Assembly: GCF_001517085.1 (NCBI RefSeq)
Contig: NZ_LRAC01000092.1
Location: 1-64,000 of the forward strand
Direction: 5' to 3'
DNA from: Paenibacillus sp. DMB5
GTDB lineage: Bacteria > Bacillota > Bacilli > Paenibacillales > Paenibacillaceae
Length of the DNA stretch: 64,000 nucleotides
Shown: positions 54,294-63,903 of the stretch, one piece after another
How the letters are laid out: each line of letters begins with the position of its first letter
How positions within the stretch are numbered: position 1 is the stretch's first letter
Notes under the pieces: model-generated
Told to the model about the DNA's origin: nothing
What the model saw: only the letters and a program-made list of their open reading frames with translations
Database searches by the model: none
Program-made: the position numbers and the translations under genes

Positions 54294-55025
54294 ATGGAAG
54301 AGACAGAAGAGTTGGGGGAAGAACGGGAAATTGTTCTGGATGTCGATATTGAAGAGGCCGGGTATGAGGCGGGGGACAAACGGATTTCCGACATCTCCTT
54401 TCAGGTCCGGCGCGGAGAGCTGTTGGGACTGATCGGCCCGAACGGTGCCGGTAAAAGCACCACGATCAAGACACTGCTCGGCCTGCTAAAGCACGCCAAA
54501 GCTAAAGTAACGATTGGCGGAGCGAATAAATCGTATGCTTATGTACCGGAGCAGCCGGTATTCTATGAAGATCTGACACTCTGGGAGCACTTGGATCTGG
54601 CTGCTGCCGCATACGGCCTGCCATATGACCAGTTTGAGCCGGCAGCAGAGAAGCTGCTGGTGCAGTTCGGCATGGGTCATGTGCGCGACGATCTCCCGGC
54701 AGGCTTCTCCAAGGGCATGAAGCAGAAAATGATGCTGATGCTCGGCTTTCTCGTTCAACCTGACGTATACATCGTGGATGAGCCGTTTATCGGGCTGGAC
54801 CCGCGTGCGACCAAGGATTTCCTGCGCTTGCTGGAAGCTGAGCGGAAGCGCGGGGCGGGCGTGCTCATGTCTACGCATGTCCTTGACACGGCGGAGAAAA
54901 TCTGTGACAGCTTCGTGCTGATCTCCGGCGGTGAAATAGCAGCAACAGGCACGCTGGAAGAAATCCGTGACAGTGCCGATCTGCCGGAGGGGTCGTTGTT
55001 TGATTGCTTCGACGAATTGACATGA
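54294..55025 (+). CDS. ABC transporter ATP-binding protein, EcsA-like
   Basis: A 243-aa ATPase with Walker A GPNGAGKST, the signature FSKGMKQKMMLML and Walker B VYIVDEPFIGLD. The IGLD and FSKGMKQKM patterns fit EcsA, whose complex EcsAB affects secretion and peptide export in Bacillus. It has an unusual acidic start of about 30 residues (EETEELGEER). AGGAG is 12 bases before ATG 54294 and abuts the in-frame ATG 54282. Its end overlaps the permease start. No ecsC follows. Confidence 0.85.
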   Translation: MEETEELGEEREIVLDVDIEEAGYEAGDKRISDISFQVRRGELLGLIGPNGAGKSTTIKTLLGLLKHAKAKVTIGGANKSYAYVPEQPVFYEDLTLWEHLDLAAAAYGLPYDQFEPAAEKLLVQFGMGHVRDDLPAGFSKGMKQKMMLMLGFLVQPDVYIVDEPFIGLDPRATKDFLRLLEAERKRGAGVLMSTHVLDTAEKICDSFVLISGGEIAATGTLEEIRDSADLPEGSLFDCFDELT

Positions 55026-56317
55026 GGGGGCGCGAACATACGGCTGGAGATAACAGCCCCCGTCCAGCAGGAGCTGGCTATGCTTTCCCTACCGGACCGC
55101 GCCTGTTCCGGCGGCGGCTGTTCTCGCATTGGCGCGAGCAATCGGCCATCATCCGGACAGCTGCGGACTGGACGGTGCTGCTCTATATTGTAATTCCCGG
55201 CGGCCTGCTGGGCGGCCGGTTCTATTATGGCTTCTGGTCAGGCGAGGTCCCTGCCTGGACTACGGTTGTACCCTTCGTTACGCTTCTTCTGCTGCTTGCA
55301 GTCCTGCTGCTGACCGGCGGGATGGTACTGCTGCTGCAGGAAGGTGATCTGCTGTTTCTCAGACAGCGGCAGAACTGGATAAGAAGTATCCTGCTGCGCG
55401 GGATGATTTACAGCCTGACCGTAACTGCACTCAAAATAGCTGCGGTATACGCTGTTCTACTGCCCTTTATTATCCGCGGCTACGGGCTCAGTCCGGCAGC
55501 GGCCGGAGCGCTGCTGCTGCTGACGGTCACTGCCGGCTGGAGCATCAAGCTGCTGGGGCATATCGTCAGGGTGCAGCGTCAGGGCTTACGCCGCTGGCTG
55601 CTGCTGCTTCCCGCTGTTACAGTGCCCGCCGGGCTGTATGTCTGGCTGGCACTGCTCTGGCAGGACAGTCCGTTACTGCTCCTGGCTGCTGCCGCTGTAT
55701 ACGCAGCAGTTACCGTATGGGCACTGCGCTCCCGCCTCCGGCTGCAGGGAACCTTCCTCAGCGATGTGCGCGAGGACTACAAGCAGCGGATGCGAATTGC
55801 CGGCCTGCTGCTGCGGGGCGTGCTGGATAAGCCGCGTCCCACCCGGTACAAGCCGTGGATCTTCCGCAAATCGCAGCCGTTGCTGTCCTCCAGGCAGCCG
55901 GAGAGCCGCTTTACTGCTGCCGGAATCAAAGCACTGGTGCGCAATCCGGCTCACCTGAAGCTGTACTTATCGTTTACGGGAGTATCCATGAGTGCACTCC
56001 TTATTGCTCCGGCCTTCCTGAAATGGATCCTGCTTGCCGTGCTTGCTTTATTAATGTGCTACTGGCTGAGCTCCTTCTGGCTGCTCTTCGCCGGAGATGA
56101 TTATATCGGCATCCTGCCGTTTACGAAGGAGCAGAAGGCCGCAGCCGGTTCTAAGGCTATGCTGATTCTTGCTATTCCGTATACTGTACTGTGCTCCGCG
56201 GTGGTCTGCATTCCGCTGTACGGCTGGTGGGGGCTGCTGCTGTTTGTCCCGCTGGGCTTCGGTATCGGAACCTTCATCGCCCGGATTTACAGCACGATCC
56301 GGCTGACAGAGCATTAA
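55022..56317 (+). CDS. ABC transporter permease, EcsB-like
   Basis: A 431-aa membrane protein with eight to ten helices in two groups (residues about 55-235 and 310-425) joined by a long charged loop with YKQRMRIAGLLLRGVLDKPRPT-type basic sequence. The LFRRRLFSHWREQSAII opening is typical of EcsB. ATG 55022 overlaps the stop of the ATPase (ATGA). EcsAB takes part in peptide secretion or lipid-related export and competence. Here it is a two-gene unit ending in a terminator. Confidence 0.85.
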   Translation: MRGREHTAGDNSPRPAGAGYAFPTGPRLFRRRLFSHWREQSAIIRTAADWTVLLYIVIPGGLLGGRFYYGFWSGEVPAWTTVVPFVTLLLLLAVLLLTGGMVLLLQEGDLLFLRQRQNWIRSILLRGMIYSLTVTALKIAAVYAVLLPFIIRGYGLSPAAAGALLLLTVTAGWSIKLLGHIVRVQRQGLRRWLLLLPAVTVPAGLYVWLALLWQDSPLLLLAAAAVYAAVTVWALRSRLRLQGTFLSDVREDYKQRMRIAGLLLRGVLDKPRPTRYKPWIFRKSQPLLSSRQPESRFTAAGIKALVRNPAHLKLYLSFTGVSMSALLIAPAFLKWILLAVLALLMCYWLSSFWLLFAGDDYIGILPFTKEQKAAAGSKAMLILAIPYTVLCSAVVCIPLYGWWGLLLFVPLGFGIGTFIARIYSTIRLTEH

Positions 56318-56332
56318 ACGCTCTGAAACCCC

Positions 56333-56375
56333 AAAAAAGCGTTGCCCGCGCATAGGCCGCAGGCAACGCTTTTTG
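56333..56375. terminator. Bidirectional terminator
   Basis: AAAAAGCGTTGCC pairs exactly with GGCAACGCTTTTT; it serves the EcsB-like gene and the convergent flavoprotein gene. Confidence 0.92.
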
Positions 56376-56399
56376 GCTCTTCCGAAGAAGAAGCTGCTC

Positions 56400-57662
56400 C
56401 TAACCAAGCCGGGAGGCGGCGTTTTCTCCGGCCATATAGCCTGTGGAGAAAGCAGCCGTAATGTTGTAGCCTCCGGTGTAGCCGTGAATATCAAGGATCT
56501 CACCGCAGAAATACAAGCCCTCCATTAGCTTGGACTGCATCGTTTTGGGATCAACCTCCTTGAGGTTTATGCCTCCGCCTGTTACAAAGGCTTCTTCAAT
56601 CGACAGAGTGCCGTACACCCTGATCGGAAAACGCTTGACCAGCTGGGCAAGCTGCTGCCAGTCCTGCTTAGGGATATTGTCATAGGTAAGATTATCCGGC
56701 AGACCCGCCCTCTGCAGCAGAATCGGGATGATCCGCTCAGGCAGATAGCCCTTCAGCACATTTTTGACCGACTTTTTCGATTCCTGGGCGGCCAGCTTCA
56801 GCGTTTCGTTATATACATCTTCTTTACTCTTTTCGGGCAGAAAATCAATCGAGACCTCAATGTTTCCGCTGCCGTACTGCTTCAGGGCCTTGACGACAAA
56901 CTGGCTGCAGCGCAGGGCAATCGGCCCGGAAATGCCGAAGTGGGTAAACAGCATATCCCCCTGGTGCTCAATAAGCTTTTTGCCTTTGGGATTCCATACG
57001 GACAGGGACACCTCTCTCAGAGAGAGGCCCTGAAGCTCCTTGCTCTGGATAAAAGGTTCATTCGAGGTAAGCGGAACCTCGGTCGGGAAAAGCTCCGTGA
57101 TCGTATGCCCCGCCTGTTCAGCCCAGGCATAGCCGTCCCCTGTTGAGCCGGTCTGGGGTACGGATTTGCCGCCGGATGCGATAATGACACTGCGGGCCTC
57201 TAGAACCTCGCCGCTCTGCAGCTGGACGCCTTCAACCCGTCCTTCCTTGTAGAGAATCTCGCGTACGGGTGCGTGCAGCCGGATCTGCACCCCCTGTCCC
57301 CGCACCTGATTGACCAGTGTATCCACAACGGTTTTCGCTTTATCGCTTACCGGAAACATCCGCCCATTGTCCTCTTCCTTCAGCCGGATTCCCAGATTCT
57401 CGAAAAAGGCTATAATGTCTTTATTGCTGAACTGTGAAAAAGCGCTGTATAGAAACCGGCCGTTTCCCGGAATATACTTGATCAGCTCATCAATCTCTTT
57501 ATTATTGGTGACATTGCAGCGGCCTCCGCCGGAGATGCCCAGCTTGCGCCCCAGCTTGTCCCCTTTTTCCAGCAGAAGCACCTTCCCGCCCTTGCCGCTT
57601 GCGGCAATTCCGGCCATCAGCCCGGCGGAGCCCCCGCCGATTATGATTACATCGTATCTCAT
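56400..57662 (-). CDS. HI0933-family flavoprotein (YtfP/YhiN-like)
   Basis: A 420-aa FAD-binding oxidoreductase of the HI0933 group, also named aminoacetone oxidase-like. It opens DVIIIGGGSAGLMAGIAASG, then GRKLGISGGGRCNVTN, the family motif, and ends with YFCGEILDIHGYTGGYN and AAFSTGYMAGENAA, which bind FAD. ATG 57662 follows GGGAG by 8 bases; earlier in-frame starts up to 57704 have no such site. The physiological reaction is not established for the family in Bacillota. Confidence 0.9.
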   Translation of the reverse strand: MRYDVIIIGGGSAGLMAGIAASGKGGKVLLLEKGDKLGRKLGISGGGRCNVTNNKEIDELIKYIPGNGRFLYSAFSQFSNKDIIAFFENLGIRLKEEDNGRMFPVSDKAKTVVDTLVNQVRGQGVQIRLHAPVREILYKEGRVEGVQLQSGEVLEARSVIIASGGKSVPQTGSTGDGYAWAEQAGHTITELFPTEVPLTSNEPFIQSKELQGLSLREVSLSVWNPKGKKLIEHQGDMLFTHFGISGPIALRCSQFVVKALKQYGSGNIEVSIDFLPEKSKEDVYNETLKLAAQESKKSVKNVLKGYLPERIIPILLQRAGLPDNLTYDNIPKQDWQQLAQLVKRFPIRVYGTLSIEEAFVTGGGINLKEVDPKTMQSKLMEGLYFCGEILDIHGYTGGYNITAAFSTGYMAGENAASRLG

Positions 57663-57813
57663 ATGTTTAACTCCCAAACTGTTTGTTTGCTTTAATTTTA
57701 CCATGTCAGCCGTTTCAATGCAGCGCCAGGATCTGTGCGGGATTTCCGTTGTCAGAACTGCCTTGGCTATGCTTTAATCTTAATTGAAAAGGGTATTTTG
57801 TCTAACGCAGGGA

Positions 57814-59523
57814 GTGATTACAATTATTGAGCAAATTAAGGATATTCTATTGCAGATATCGGCAGCCGGTTCCTTTTTGTTTGTGTTTCAATGGTGGCTG
57901 GACCAGGGTCAGATGACCCGCAGGAACAGGCGTCTCCCTGATGATTTGTCCTTTCTGGTTATCGGCTGTGCGCTCAGCATTGCCGTCTGTTCGATCCTTT
58001 CCTCATCAATCGCTGGAGGGGTATATCTTAATCTGGCCGTTCTGCCGGCTTTTATCGGCATTCTGTATGCGCCTTTCCGTTCCGGGCTGAGCCTGGCTGT
58101 GTTCTTTCTCCTCTGTACCGCCCTGTTCTCTGAGCCGCCGGGTCTGAGCGCCATCATCATTAATTCAGGGGCATTGCTCTATCCGCTGCTCTTTGGGTTA
58201 GCGCATCCCTTCAAACAGGCTAAATGGTTAGAAAAGGTAGTCCTGCTGTGGGCTGTATTGTTCCCGTGCATGTTTTTCGTGGCCATGGTGCCCAATATGC
58301 AGAAAATCCATGAGGCACAGACGTTCAACTCTGATGTAATACTGGTTACAGCCTATCTGTTTGTTGCTGTGGTGACGGGAAGTCTGCTGATCTTTTGCAT
58401 CGAAACCGCTTGGGATAAGGTTCTGGTAAAAGAGAAGATGGAGGGCCTTTCGGAACGGTTCATGTGGGAATCCAAAAAACTGGAGCAGGTCACAGATATT
58501 GTCCAGCTTAATATTATGTCGATGAATGAACTCGGCTATATAACAGAACTCAATGAGTACATGCTGAAGCTGATTCACAGGCATTATCCCGATTATACGA
58601 GAGAGATGCTTCTTTCCCGGCCGGCAGCACTGCTGTTCGCAGGCAGTGTGGACAAACAGACCTATATGCAGCTGAAGGCCATTTTTTTTAACAAACAGCG
58701 CTCCAATGCCAAAATAAACTGTGGAGACTACATCTATCAGATATATACAGCACCGGTTCATCAAGGTTCCGGTTATCCGGACGGCGTAGTGATGATTGTA
58801 CAGGATGTGACGGAGGAAGAGAAAATCCGCACGGAGCTGGATCATGTCGAACGGCTGACGCTGGTAGGCCAGATGGCGGCCGGCATCACGCATGAGATCC
58901 GTAATCCCATGGCCGTAGTGCGCGGGTTCCTGCAGCTGATGCGGGAGAAAAGTCCGGGGGAGCTTGATTCCTATTATCAGATCGTAATGGATGAGCTGGA
59001 CCGTGCCAACGGAATCATTGATGATTTTCTGTCATTGGCCCAGAGCAGGGTTTCAGACAAAGAACTGGTGCAGCTCCATCATATAATAGAAGAATTGTCT
59101 CCGCTGATCTGGGCGGATGCCAATCTGCGCGGCCAGAGCGTAGAGCTGAACACAGCGCCTGCCCTGCCGCTCCTCAGGCTGAATGTCCGGGAGGTCAAGC
59201 AGGTGATTCTGAATCTGGCCCGCAACGGAATGGAAGCCATGGAGGCCAAGGGAGTGCTGACTCTGGAAACCCGGGTGAACAACAGCAATATTGAACTGGT
59301 CATCAGGGATACCGGCAGCGGGATTGAACAAGATAAGCTTGCAAATTTGTTTACTCCCTTTTTTACGACGAAGAACCATGGAACGGGCCTCGGTCTGCCG
59401 TTGTGCCTGAGCATTGTTGAGCGTCATAACGGCACCATCAGGGTGGACTCTGCGGCAGGAGAAGGTACAGCAATCACGGTAGCCCTCCCTTATGAAGCGG
59501 CAGAAGAAAACCTTGCGGGATAA
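57814..59523 (+). CDS. Sporulation-type sensor histidine kinase (KinB-like)
   Basis: A kinase of about 569 aa with six hydrophobic segments in residues 10-205, a PAS-like region, and a cytoplasmic kinase core with the histidine in AAGITHEIRNPMAVVRGFLQ, then NLARNGMEAM, DTGSGIEQDK and GTGLGLPL. The layout of multiple membrane helices and this HEIRNP core fits the orphan KinB/KinA group, which feeds the Spo0A phosphorelay. There is no adjacent response regulator. The start is uncertain: GTG 57814 gives MITIIEQIKDILLQ, but AGGGAG overlaps it; TTG 57784 is the upstream alternative. Confidence 0.85.
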   Translation: MITIIEQIKDILLQISAAGSFLFVFQWWLDQGQMTRRNRRLPDDLSFLVIGCALSIAVCSILSSSIAGGVYLNLAVLPAFIGILYAPFRSGLSLAVFFLLCTALFSEPPGLSAIIINSGALLYPLLFGLAHPFKQAKWLEKVVLLWAVLFPCMFFVAMVPNMQKIHEAQTFNSDVILVTAYLFVAVVTGSLLIFCIETAWDKVLVKEKMEGLSERFMWESKKLEQVTDIVQLNIMSMNELGYITELNEYMLKLIHRHYPDYTREMLLSRPAALLFAGSVDKQTYMQLKAIFFNKQRSNAKINCGDYIYQIYTAPVHQGSGYPDGVVMIVQDVTEEEKIRTELDHVERLTLVGQMAAGITHEIRNPMAVVRGFLQLMREKSPGELDSYYQIVMDELDRANGIIDDFLSLAQSRVSDKELVQLHHIIEELSPLIWADANLRGQSVELNTAPALPLLRLNVREVKQVILNLARNGMEAMEAKGVLTLETRVNNSNIELVIRDTGSGIEQDKLANLFTPFFTTKNHGTGLGLPLCLSIVERHNGTIRVDSAAGEGTAITVALPYEAAEENLAG

Positions 59524-59643
59524 GGGGAACATCCGGCCCGCATTCCTTGCTTTCACAGGGTATGTATGTATAATAAAGTTAGTGATTGCTGCGGTAATGC
59601 AGCCTAACCTTACATTCAAGAGGCAAAGGAGAGTGCAGAAGAA

Positions 59644-60078
59644 ATGTCCATGTCATTTAATCAATATATGCGGGATTCGATTCAGCCTATGCGTGATGAC
59701 CTGACCAGTATCGGGTTCCAGGAATTGTTGACTCCGGAAGAGGTGGAAGCCGCTCTTCCAGCTGCAAAAGGAACAGCGCTTGTTGTTGTGAACTCTGTCT
59801 GCGGCTGTGCAGCCGGCCAATGCCGTCCAGGCGTAGCCCAGGCTCTGCAGAATGAGAATCTGCCGGATCACCTGTTTACGGTGTTCGCGGGCCAGGAGAA
59901 GGAAGCAACCGCCAAAGCGCGTGAATACTTCGCTCCGTATCCGCCTTCTTCACCTTCCATCGCGCTGATGAAGGATGGGGAGCTCGTTCATTTTATTGAG
60001 CGCCATGGTGTTGAGGACCGTTCGGCAAGCGAAATCGCTGCTGAACTGAAAGAGGTTTTCGACCGTTATTGCCAGTAA
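59644..60078 (+). CDS. Bacilliredoxin (BrxA/BrxB family)
   Basis: A 144-aa thioredoxin-fold protein that removes bacillithiol from protein mixed disulfides. The active site is the family C53-G-C55 in VVNSVCGCAAGQCRPG. Family features FNQYMRDSIQPMRDDL and the late YPPSSPSIALMKDGELVHFIERH are present. AAGGAG lies about 9 bases before ATG 59644. BrxA and BrxB cannot be told apart by eye. It would function with the YtxJ/BrxC protein at 18219. Confidence 0.93.
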   Translation: MSMSFNQYMRDSIQPMRDDLTSIGFQELLTPEEVEAALPAAKGTALVVVNSVCGCAAGQCRPGVAQALQNENLPDHLFTVFAGQEKEATAKAREYFAPYPPSSPSIALMKDGELVHFIERHGVEDRSASEIAAELKEVFDRYCQ

Positions 60079-60100
60079 ATTAAGGGTAATAAATCAGAGG

Positions 60101-60144
60101 AATCTCGCGGCGGCCGGAAGCCCGGCTCTGCGGGATTTTTTTTC
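60101..60144 (+). terminator. Terminator after the bacilliredoxin gene
   Basis: AATCTCGC-GG-CGGCCGG pairs with CCCGGC-TCTGCGGGATT and runs into eight T. Confidence 0.8.
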
Positions 60145-60176
60145 AAATAAGGAGATGCAGAAACGGAGGAATGGTT

Positions 60177-60986
60177 ATGAGCCTGCAAGAAGAGATTATT
60201 GCTGCCCTTGGCGTCAAGCCGGCCATTGATGTGGAAGCAGAGGTACAGAAACGTGTGGATTTCCTGAAATCTTATGTACGTCAAGCCGGTGCCCAAGGGC
60301 TGCTGATCGCGATCAGCGGGGGTGTCGACAGCGCAGTAGCTGCAGGATTGTGCAAACGGGCGACGGACGAGCTGACTGCCGAGGAAGGCAAGGAATATAT
60401 AACGCTTGGCGTTTTCCAGCCTTACGGTGAGCAGGAGGATATTGAGCACAGCTATGCGGTGGCGGAGGCGTTTGGGCTTACCCGCAAAGTTGAAACCAAT
60501 ATTGAAGAAGCGGTTAATGAGATTGCGCTTGAAGTGGAGCACAGCCTCAAGGCGCTGGGGCAGCACCGTCATATTACGCATCAGGGCAAGGGGAATGTAA
60601 AAGCCAGAACGCGGATGGTGATGCAGTATGCGCTCGCTTTTGAGAATAATCTGCTGGTAGTGGGTACGGATCACGCTTCCGAGGCAATTACCGGTTTCTA
60701 TACCAAGTGGGGCGACGGTGCGGTTGACATTACGCCGCTGAGTACGCTTAATAAGCGTCAGGTACGCCAGCTTGCGGTCTATCTGGGAGTGCCGGCCGAG
60801 GTTGTGACCAAAGCACCGACAGCGGGCCTGTGGCCGGGTCAAACGGATGAAACCGAGCTCGGCATTACGTATGATGAGAACAGCGACTATCTGGAGGGCA
60901 AGCCGGTTAGTCCGGAGGCAGCGGAGAAGCTTGAACGCTACTATAAGAGAACCGCTCATAAACGTAATGTCATACCGGGGATTTAA
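60177..60986 (+). CDS. nadE: Ammonia-dependent NAD+ synthetase
   Basis: Last step of NAD synthesis: ATP-dependent amidation of nicotinate adenine dinucleotide. The 269-aa protein has the ATP pyrophosphatase loop ISGGVDSAVAAG, NVKARTRMVMQYALA, and the VVGTDHASEAITGFYTKWGDG motif. It lacks a glutaminase domain, so free ammonia is the nitrogen source. ATG 60177 is preferred: GGAGG is about 7 bases before it, while ATG 60171 abuts the site. It stands as a single gene between terminators. Confidence 0.95.
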   Translation: MSLQEEIIAALGVKPAIDVEAEVQKRVDFLKSYVRQAGAQGLLIAISGGVDSAVAAGLCKRATDELTAEEGKEYITLGVFQPYGEQEDIEHSYAVAEAFGLTRKVETNIEEAVNEIALEVEHSLKALGQHRHITHQGKGNVKARTRMVMQYALAFENNLLVVGTDHASEAITGFYTKWGDGAVDITPLSTLNKRQVRQLAVYLGVPAEVVTKAPTAGLWPGQTDETELGITYDENSDYLEGKPVSPEAAEKLERYYKRTAHKRNVIPGI

Positions 60987-61030
60987 CAGGGGCAGGCGCT
61001 AAAGATCCTAGCCCAAGATTCATAGGTCAA

Positions 61031-61073
61031 AAAAACCGCCGGAGTCAGCCTGTACCGCTATCCGGCGGTTTTG
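61031..61073. terminator. Bidirectional terminator between nadE and the hydrolase
   Basis: AAAACCGCCGGA and its complement TCCGGCGGTTTT flank a 17-base loop. Confidence 0.9.
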
Positions 61074-61082
61074 CTGTGCAGG

Positions 61083-61913
61083 TCAGAGAAGACTGCTGTT
61101 CTCCAGAGTGTGCCCGATAAAAGCTTCTGAAGCTGCAATCGCCTGCTCCAGTTGCGGTGTTGTTCCGGCAAAGGGATGAACGGTGCAGAAGGTATGGTTG
61201 CCTCCGGCAATCTGCACCCAGCTGATATCCGGACGGAGCCTGGTTAACTGCTCGGATCCCTGCCGCAGCCTTGCGCTGTCTTCGGTTCCCTGGATCAGGA
61301 CGACCGGGAAAGAGGCCGATTTCATCCGCTCAAGAATATTGTAACGCTCAGCCTGGCGCTCCAGATCTTCAAGGATCACAGCATCCAGCGGCATTTGCTG
61401 GCCGGTACGGCCGTTAAGAACATGGCTGCGGCCTGATGTTCTCATTTCATGCTTCTGCTCCTCTGTGAACAGATCAAGGTCGGTGATCCCGTTCCAGGAG
61501 ATGACTCCGGCAACCTCATCCGGATGGTCGAGCGCGTAGAGCAGACTGTCGCCGGCTCCCCGGCTGTGTCCCAGCAGAAACAGGGGCAGAGCACCGAATT
61601 TATGGTGCTGGCTGAGATAGGAGAGCAGGATCTTCATATCTTTGATCTCCCGGTTATAGGTGTTGCGGGCAAACTTCTCAAGCTCGGTGAAATGCTGCAA
61701 ATCCTCGCCGATCCCGGCATGGGAAAAGTTGAAGGAGATCACTTCATGTTCATGGCTGAGTGCGGCTGCGGTGTAAGGGAACATCCCCCAATCCTTGAAT
61801 CCTTTGTAGCCGTGTGCGATGACTATCAGGCTCTTGGCCTTACTGCGGGCAGGAAAATGGGAGCAGCGCAGGACTGCCTCCTCTCCGGCAGGTAACTCGA
61901 AATTACGGTTCAT
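61083..61913 (-). CDS. Alpha/beta hydrolase (esterase-like)
   Basis: A 276-aa serine hydrolase. The oxyanion turn is HGYKGFKDWGMFPY, the nucleophile elbow LLGHSRGAGDSLL with the serine, the acid is in VLIQGTEDSARL and the histidine in AGGNHTFCTVHPF. There is no signal peptide, so it is cytoplasmic. GAGGGG lies about 9 bases before ATG 61913. It is convergent with nadE and divergent from acpS. The substrate is unknown; carboxylesterase or dienelactone-hydrolase-like activity is possible. Confidence 0.87.
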   Translation of the reverse strand: MNRNFELPAGEEAVLRCSHFPARSKAKSLIVIAHGYKGFKDWGMFPYTAAALSHEHEVISFNFSHAGIGEDLQHFTELEKFARNTYNREIKDMKILLSYLSQHHKFGALPLFLLGHSRGAGDSLLYALDHPDEVAGVISWNGITDLDLFTEEQKHEMRTSGRSHVLNGRTGQQMPLDAVILEDLERQAERYNILERMKSASFPVVLIQGTEDSARLRQGSEQLTRLRPDISWVQIAGGNHTFCTVHPFAGTTPQLEQAIAASEAFIGHTLENSSLL

Positions 61914-62086
61914 CGGGCGAATCCCCTCTCTTAATCAGAGATAATATGACAGAATCTAAAAGCCGGACTATAATCATTTCAGAATACCCAGAATGTATAT
62001 GAAGATAATACCATTATTAAAGCGGTTAAAGAAAGATGGCAGATGAATGTGTTTAAGTGCGCCAAGCTCATAAGGAGTGTGAAATT

Positions 62087-62479
62087 GTGATTTATGGAAT
62101 CGGCCATGATGTGCTGGAGATCGGCCGCATGCAGCGAATACTGGCCAACGAATCCGGCCCCAAATTTATCCGGCGCATTCTTACACCGGCCGAGCTGCAG
62201 CTGGCAGACGGGCGGACAGGCAGGCTGGCAGAATTCGTCTCCGGCCGGTTTGCTGCCAAAGAGGCGGTTGTGAAAGCGCTGGGCTGCGGAATCGGCAGCG
62301 AAGTGGGCTTTCAGGATATAGAAATACTGCCGGACGGCTCCGGCAAGCCGTCCGTGACGCTCTCGGAGGCTGCCTGGTCCAGGCTGGGCCTGAACGGGGC
62401 AGAGTATATTCTCCATCTGACCATCACACACAGCCAGGAATTGGCTTCGACCTTTGCGGTTATGGAGCGCAGGAACTAA
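62087..62479 (+). CDS. acpS: Holo-[acyl-carrier-protein] synthase
   Basis: Transfers 4'-phosphopantetheine from CoA to ACP, enabling fatty acid synthesis. The 130-aa protein has the family start YGIGHDVLEIGRM with the metal-binding D8, the SGRFAAKEAVVKALG motif with E59, and LHLTITHSQELASTFAV. GTG 62087 follows AAGGAG by 9 bases; the frame is open to 62057, but the upstream codons overlap the binding site. Confidence 0.95.
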   Translation: MIYGIGHDVLEIGRMQRILANESGPKFIRRILTPAELQLADGRTGRLAEFVSGRFAAKEAVVKALGCGIGSEVGFQDIEILPDGSGKPSVTLSEAAWSRLGLNGAEYILHLTITHSQELASTFAVMERRN

Positions 62480-62545
62480 AGCTTAATGGAGAAGTTAAGG
62501 ACAGCCTTTTTATATAAATAGAATTTATAGGCAAGGAGATAAAGA

Positions 62546-63753
62546 ATGACAACGCATGAACAGCAGGAGCAGGAGGTAAAACGGTTTTTCAGCACGAATC
62601 TGCTGGAATGGTATAAGGTTCAGAAGCGTGATTTGCCGTGGCGGCGTCACCGTAACCCGTATTATATCTGGATTTCGGAGATCATGCTGCAGCAGACGAG
62701 GGTGGATACGGTCATCCCCTATTTCAACCGGTTCATCGAACGGTTTCCTACGGTAGAGTCGCTGGCGGATGCGCCCGAGGAAGAGGTGCTGAAATGCTGG
62801 GAAGGCCTCGGCTACTATTCACGTGCCCGGAATCTGCAGCACGCTGCCCGGCAGGTTAAGGAGCTGTACGGCGGGGAGGTCCCGAATGACCGGGATGCCG
62901 TATTCGGACTGAAGGGCGTCGGGCCTTACACAGCCGGTGCGATCCTCAGCATCGCCTTCAACCGGCCTGAGCCGGCGGTGGACGGCAATGTCATGCGGGT
63001 GTTGTCCCGCTATTTCCTGCTGGAGGATGACATAGCCAAGGTACGACCCGGGTGAAAATGGAGCGCCTGGCAGCGGAGCTGATCCCTGAGGGGGAGGCGT
63101 CGCACTTCAATCAGGCGCTGATGGAGCTGGGCGCGCTGGTCTGCACGCCAAAATCACCGCGCTGCCTCATCTGCCCGGTGATGGAGCACTGCGCGGCGCG
63201 CCTGGCGGGCTGCGAGACCTCGCTGCCCGTCAAGACCAAGGCCAAGCCGCCGCGCCCGGAGGAGCGGCTGGCGGCCCTAGTCACCGGCAGCGGCGAGCAC
63301 GCCGGCCGGGTGCTGATCCGGCAGCGGCCACAGAGCGGGCTGTTAGCCCGCATGTGGGAGCTGCCGCACTGGCCCGCGCCGCCTGCTGAGGGCGGCGGCC
63401 CCGGTGCGCTGCCGGAGGCGGCAGCGCTGGACCGGCTGCGCCGGTCCCTGCGTCAGGCCGGGATTCTCGCCCGGCCTGAAGGGCACTGGACGGCTGCGGA
63501 GCACACGTTCAGCCACATTGTTTGGACCCTGCAGGTGTACATCTGCAGGGAGGAGGACGCCCTGGCGCTGCCGCTGGCGGCAGAAGCGCGGGCGTCCTAT
63601 GCGGCGGAGCCGTTCGCGGATGGAGGCCATCCGGAGGACGGCGGCGCCGTACGCTGGATCCGCCGTGAGGACATGGCGGACTATGCCTTTCCGAACGTTT
63701 TTCTCAAGCTGCTCAACAGCTACTTCGATGAGGTAGAGAAGGAGCAGCTGTAG
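62546..63753 (+). pseudogene. mutY: A/G-specific adenine DNA glycosylase MutY, frame broken
   Basis: Removes adenine mispaired with 8-oxoguanine. About 400 aa when joined: the catalytic glutamate is E45 in [14 protein letters not shown], the helix-hairpin-helix is [10 protein letters not shown] with VDGNVMRVL downstream, and the 4Fe-4S site has cysteines at the exact C-x6-C-x2-C-x5-C spacing in VCTPKSPRCLICPVMEHC. The frame ends just after DDIAKV (63055), while the iron-sulfur part and the C-terminal NUDIX-like domain lie in another frame. One missing base near 63042 gives [17 protein letters not shown] 62546 has AAGGAG 9 bases upstream. Sequence error is likely. Confidence 0.9.
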
Positions 63754-63903
63754 GCGGCTGGTAGCCGGAGATGCTGCATATGTTAGCTGCAAGGAATGCG
63801 TTAATGCTGCTGACGAAGCTTAAAAAGCAATCATTGCTGCGGAGCGAATGTACAGTGGATGCCTCTTCATTATTGTAGCTATTGCAGCAGCCCCAACAAG
63901 ATA

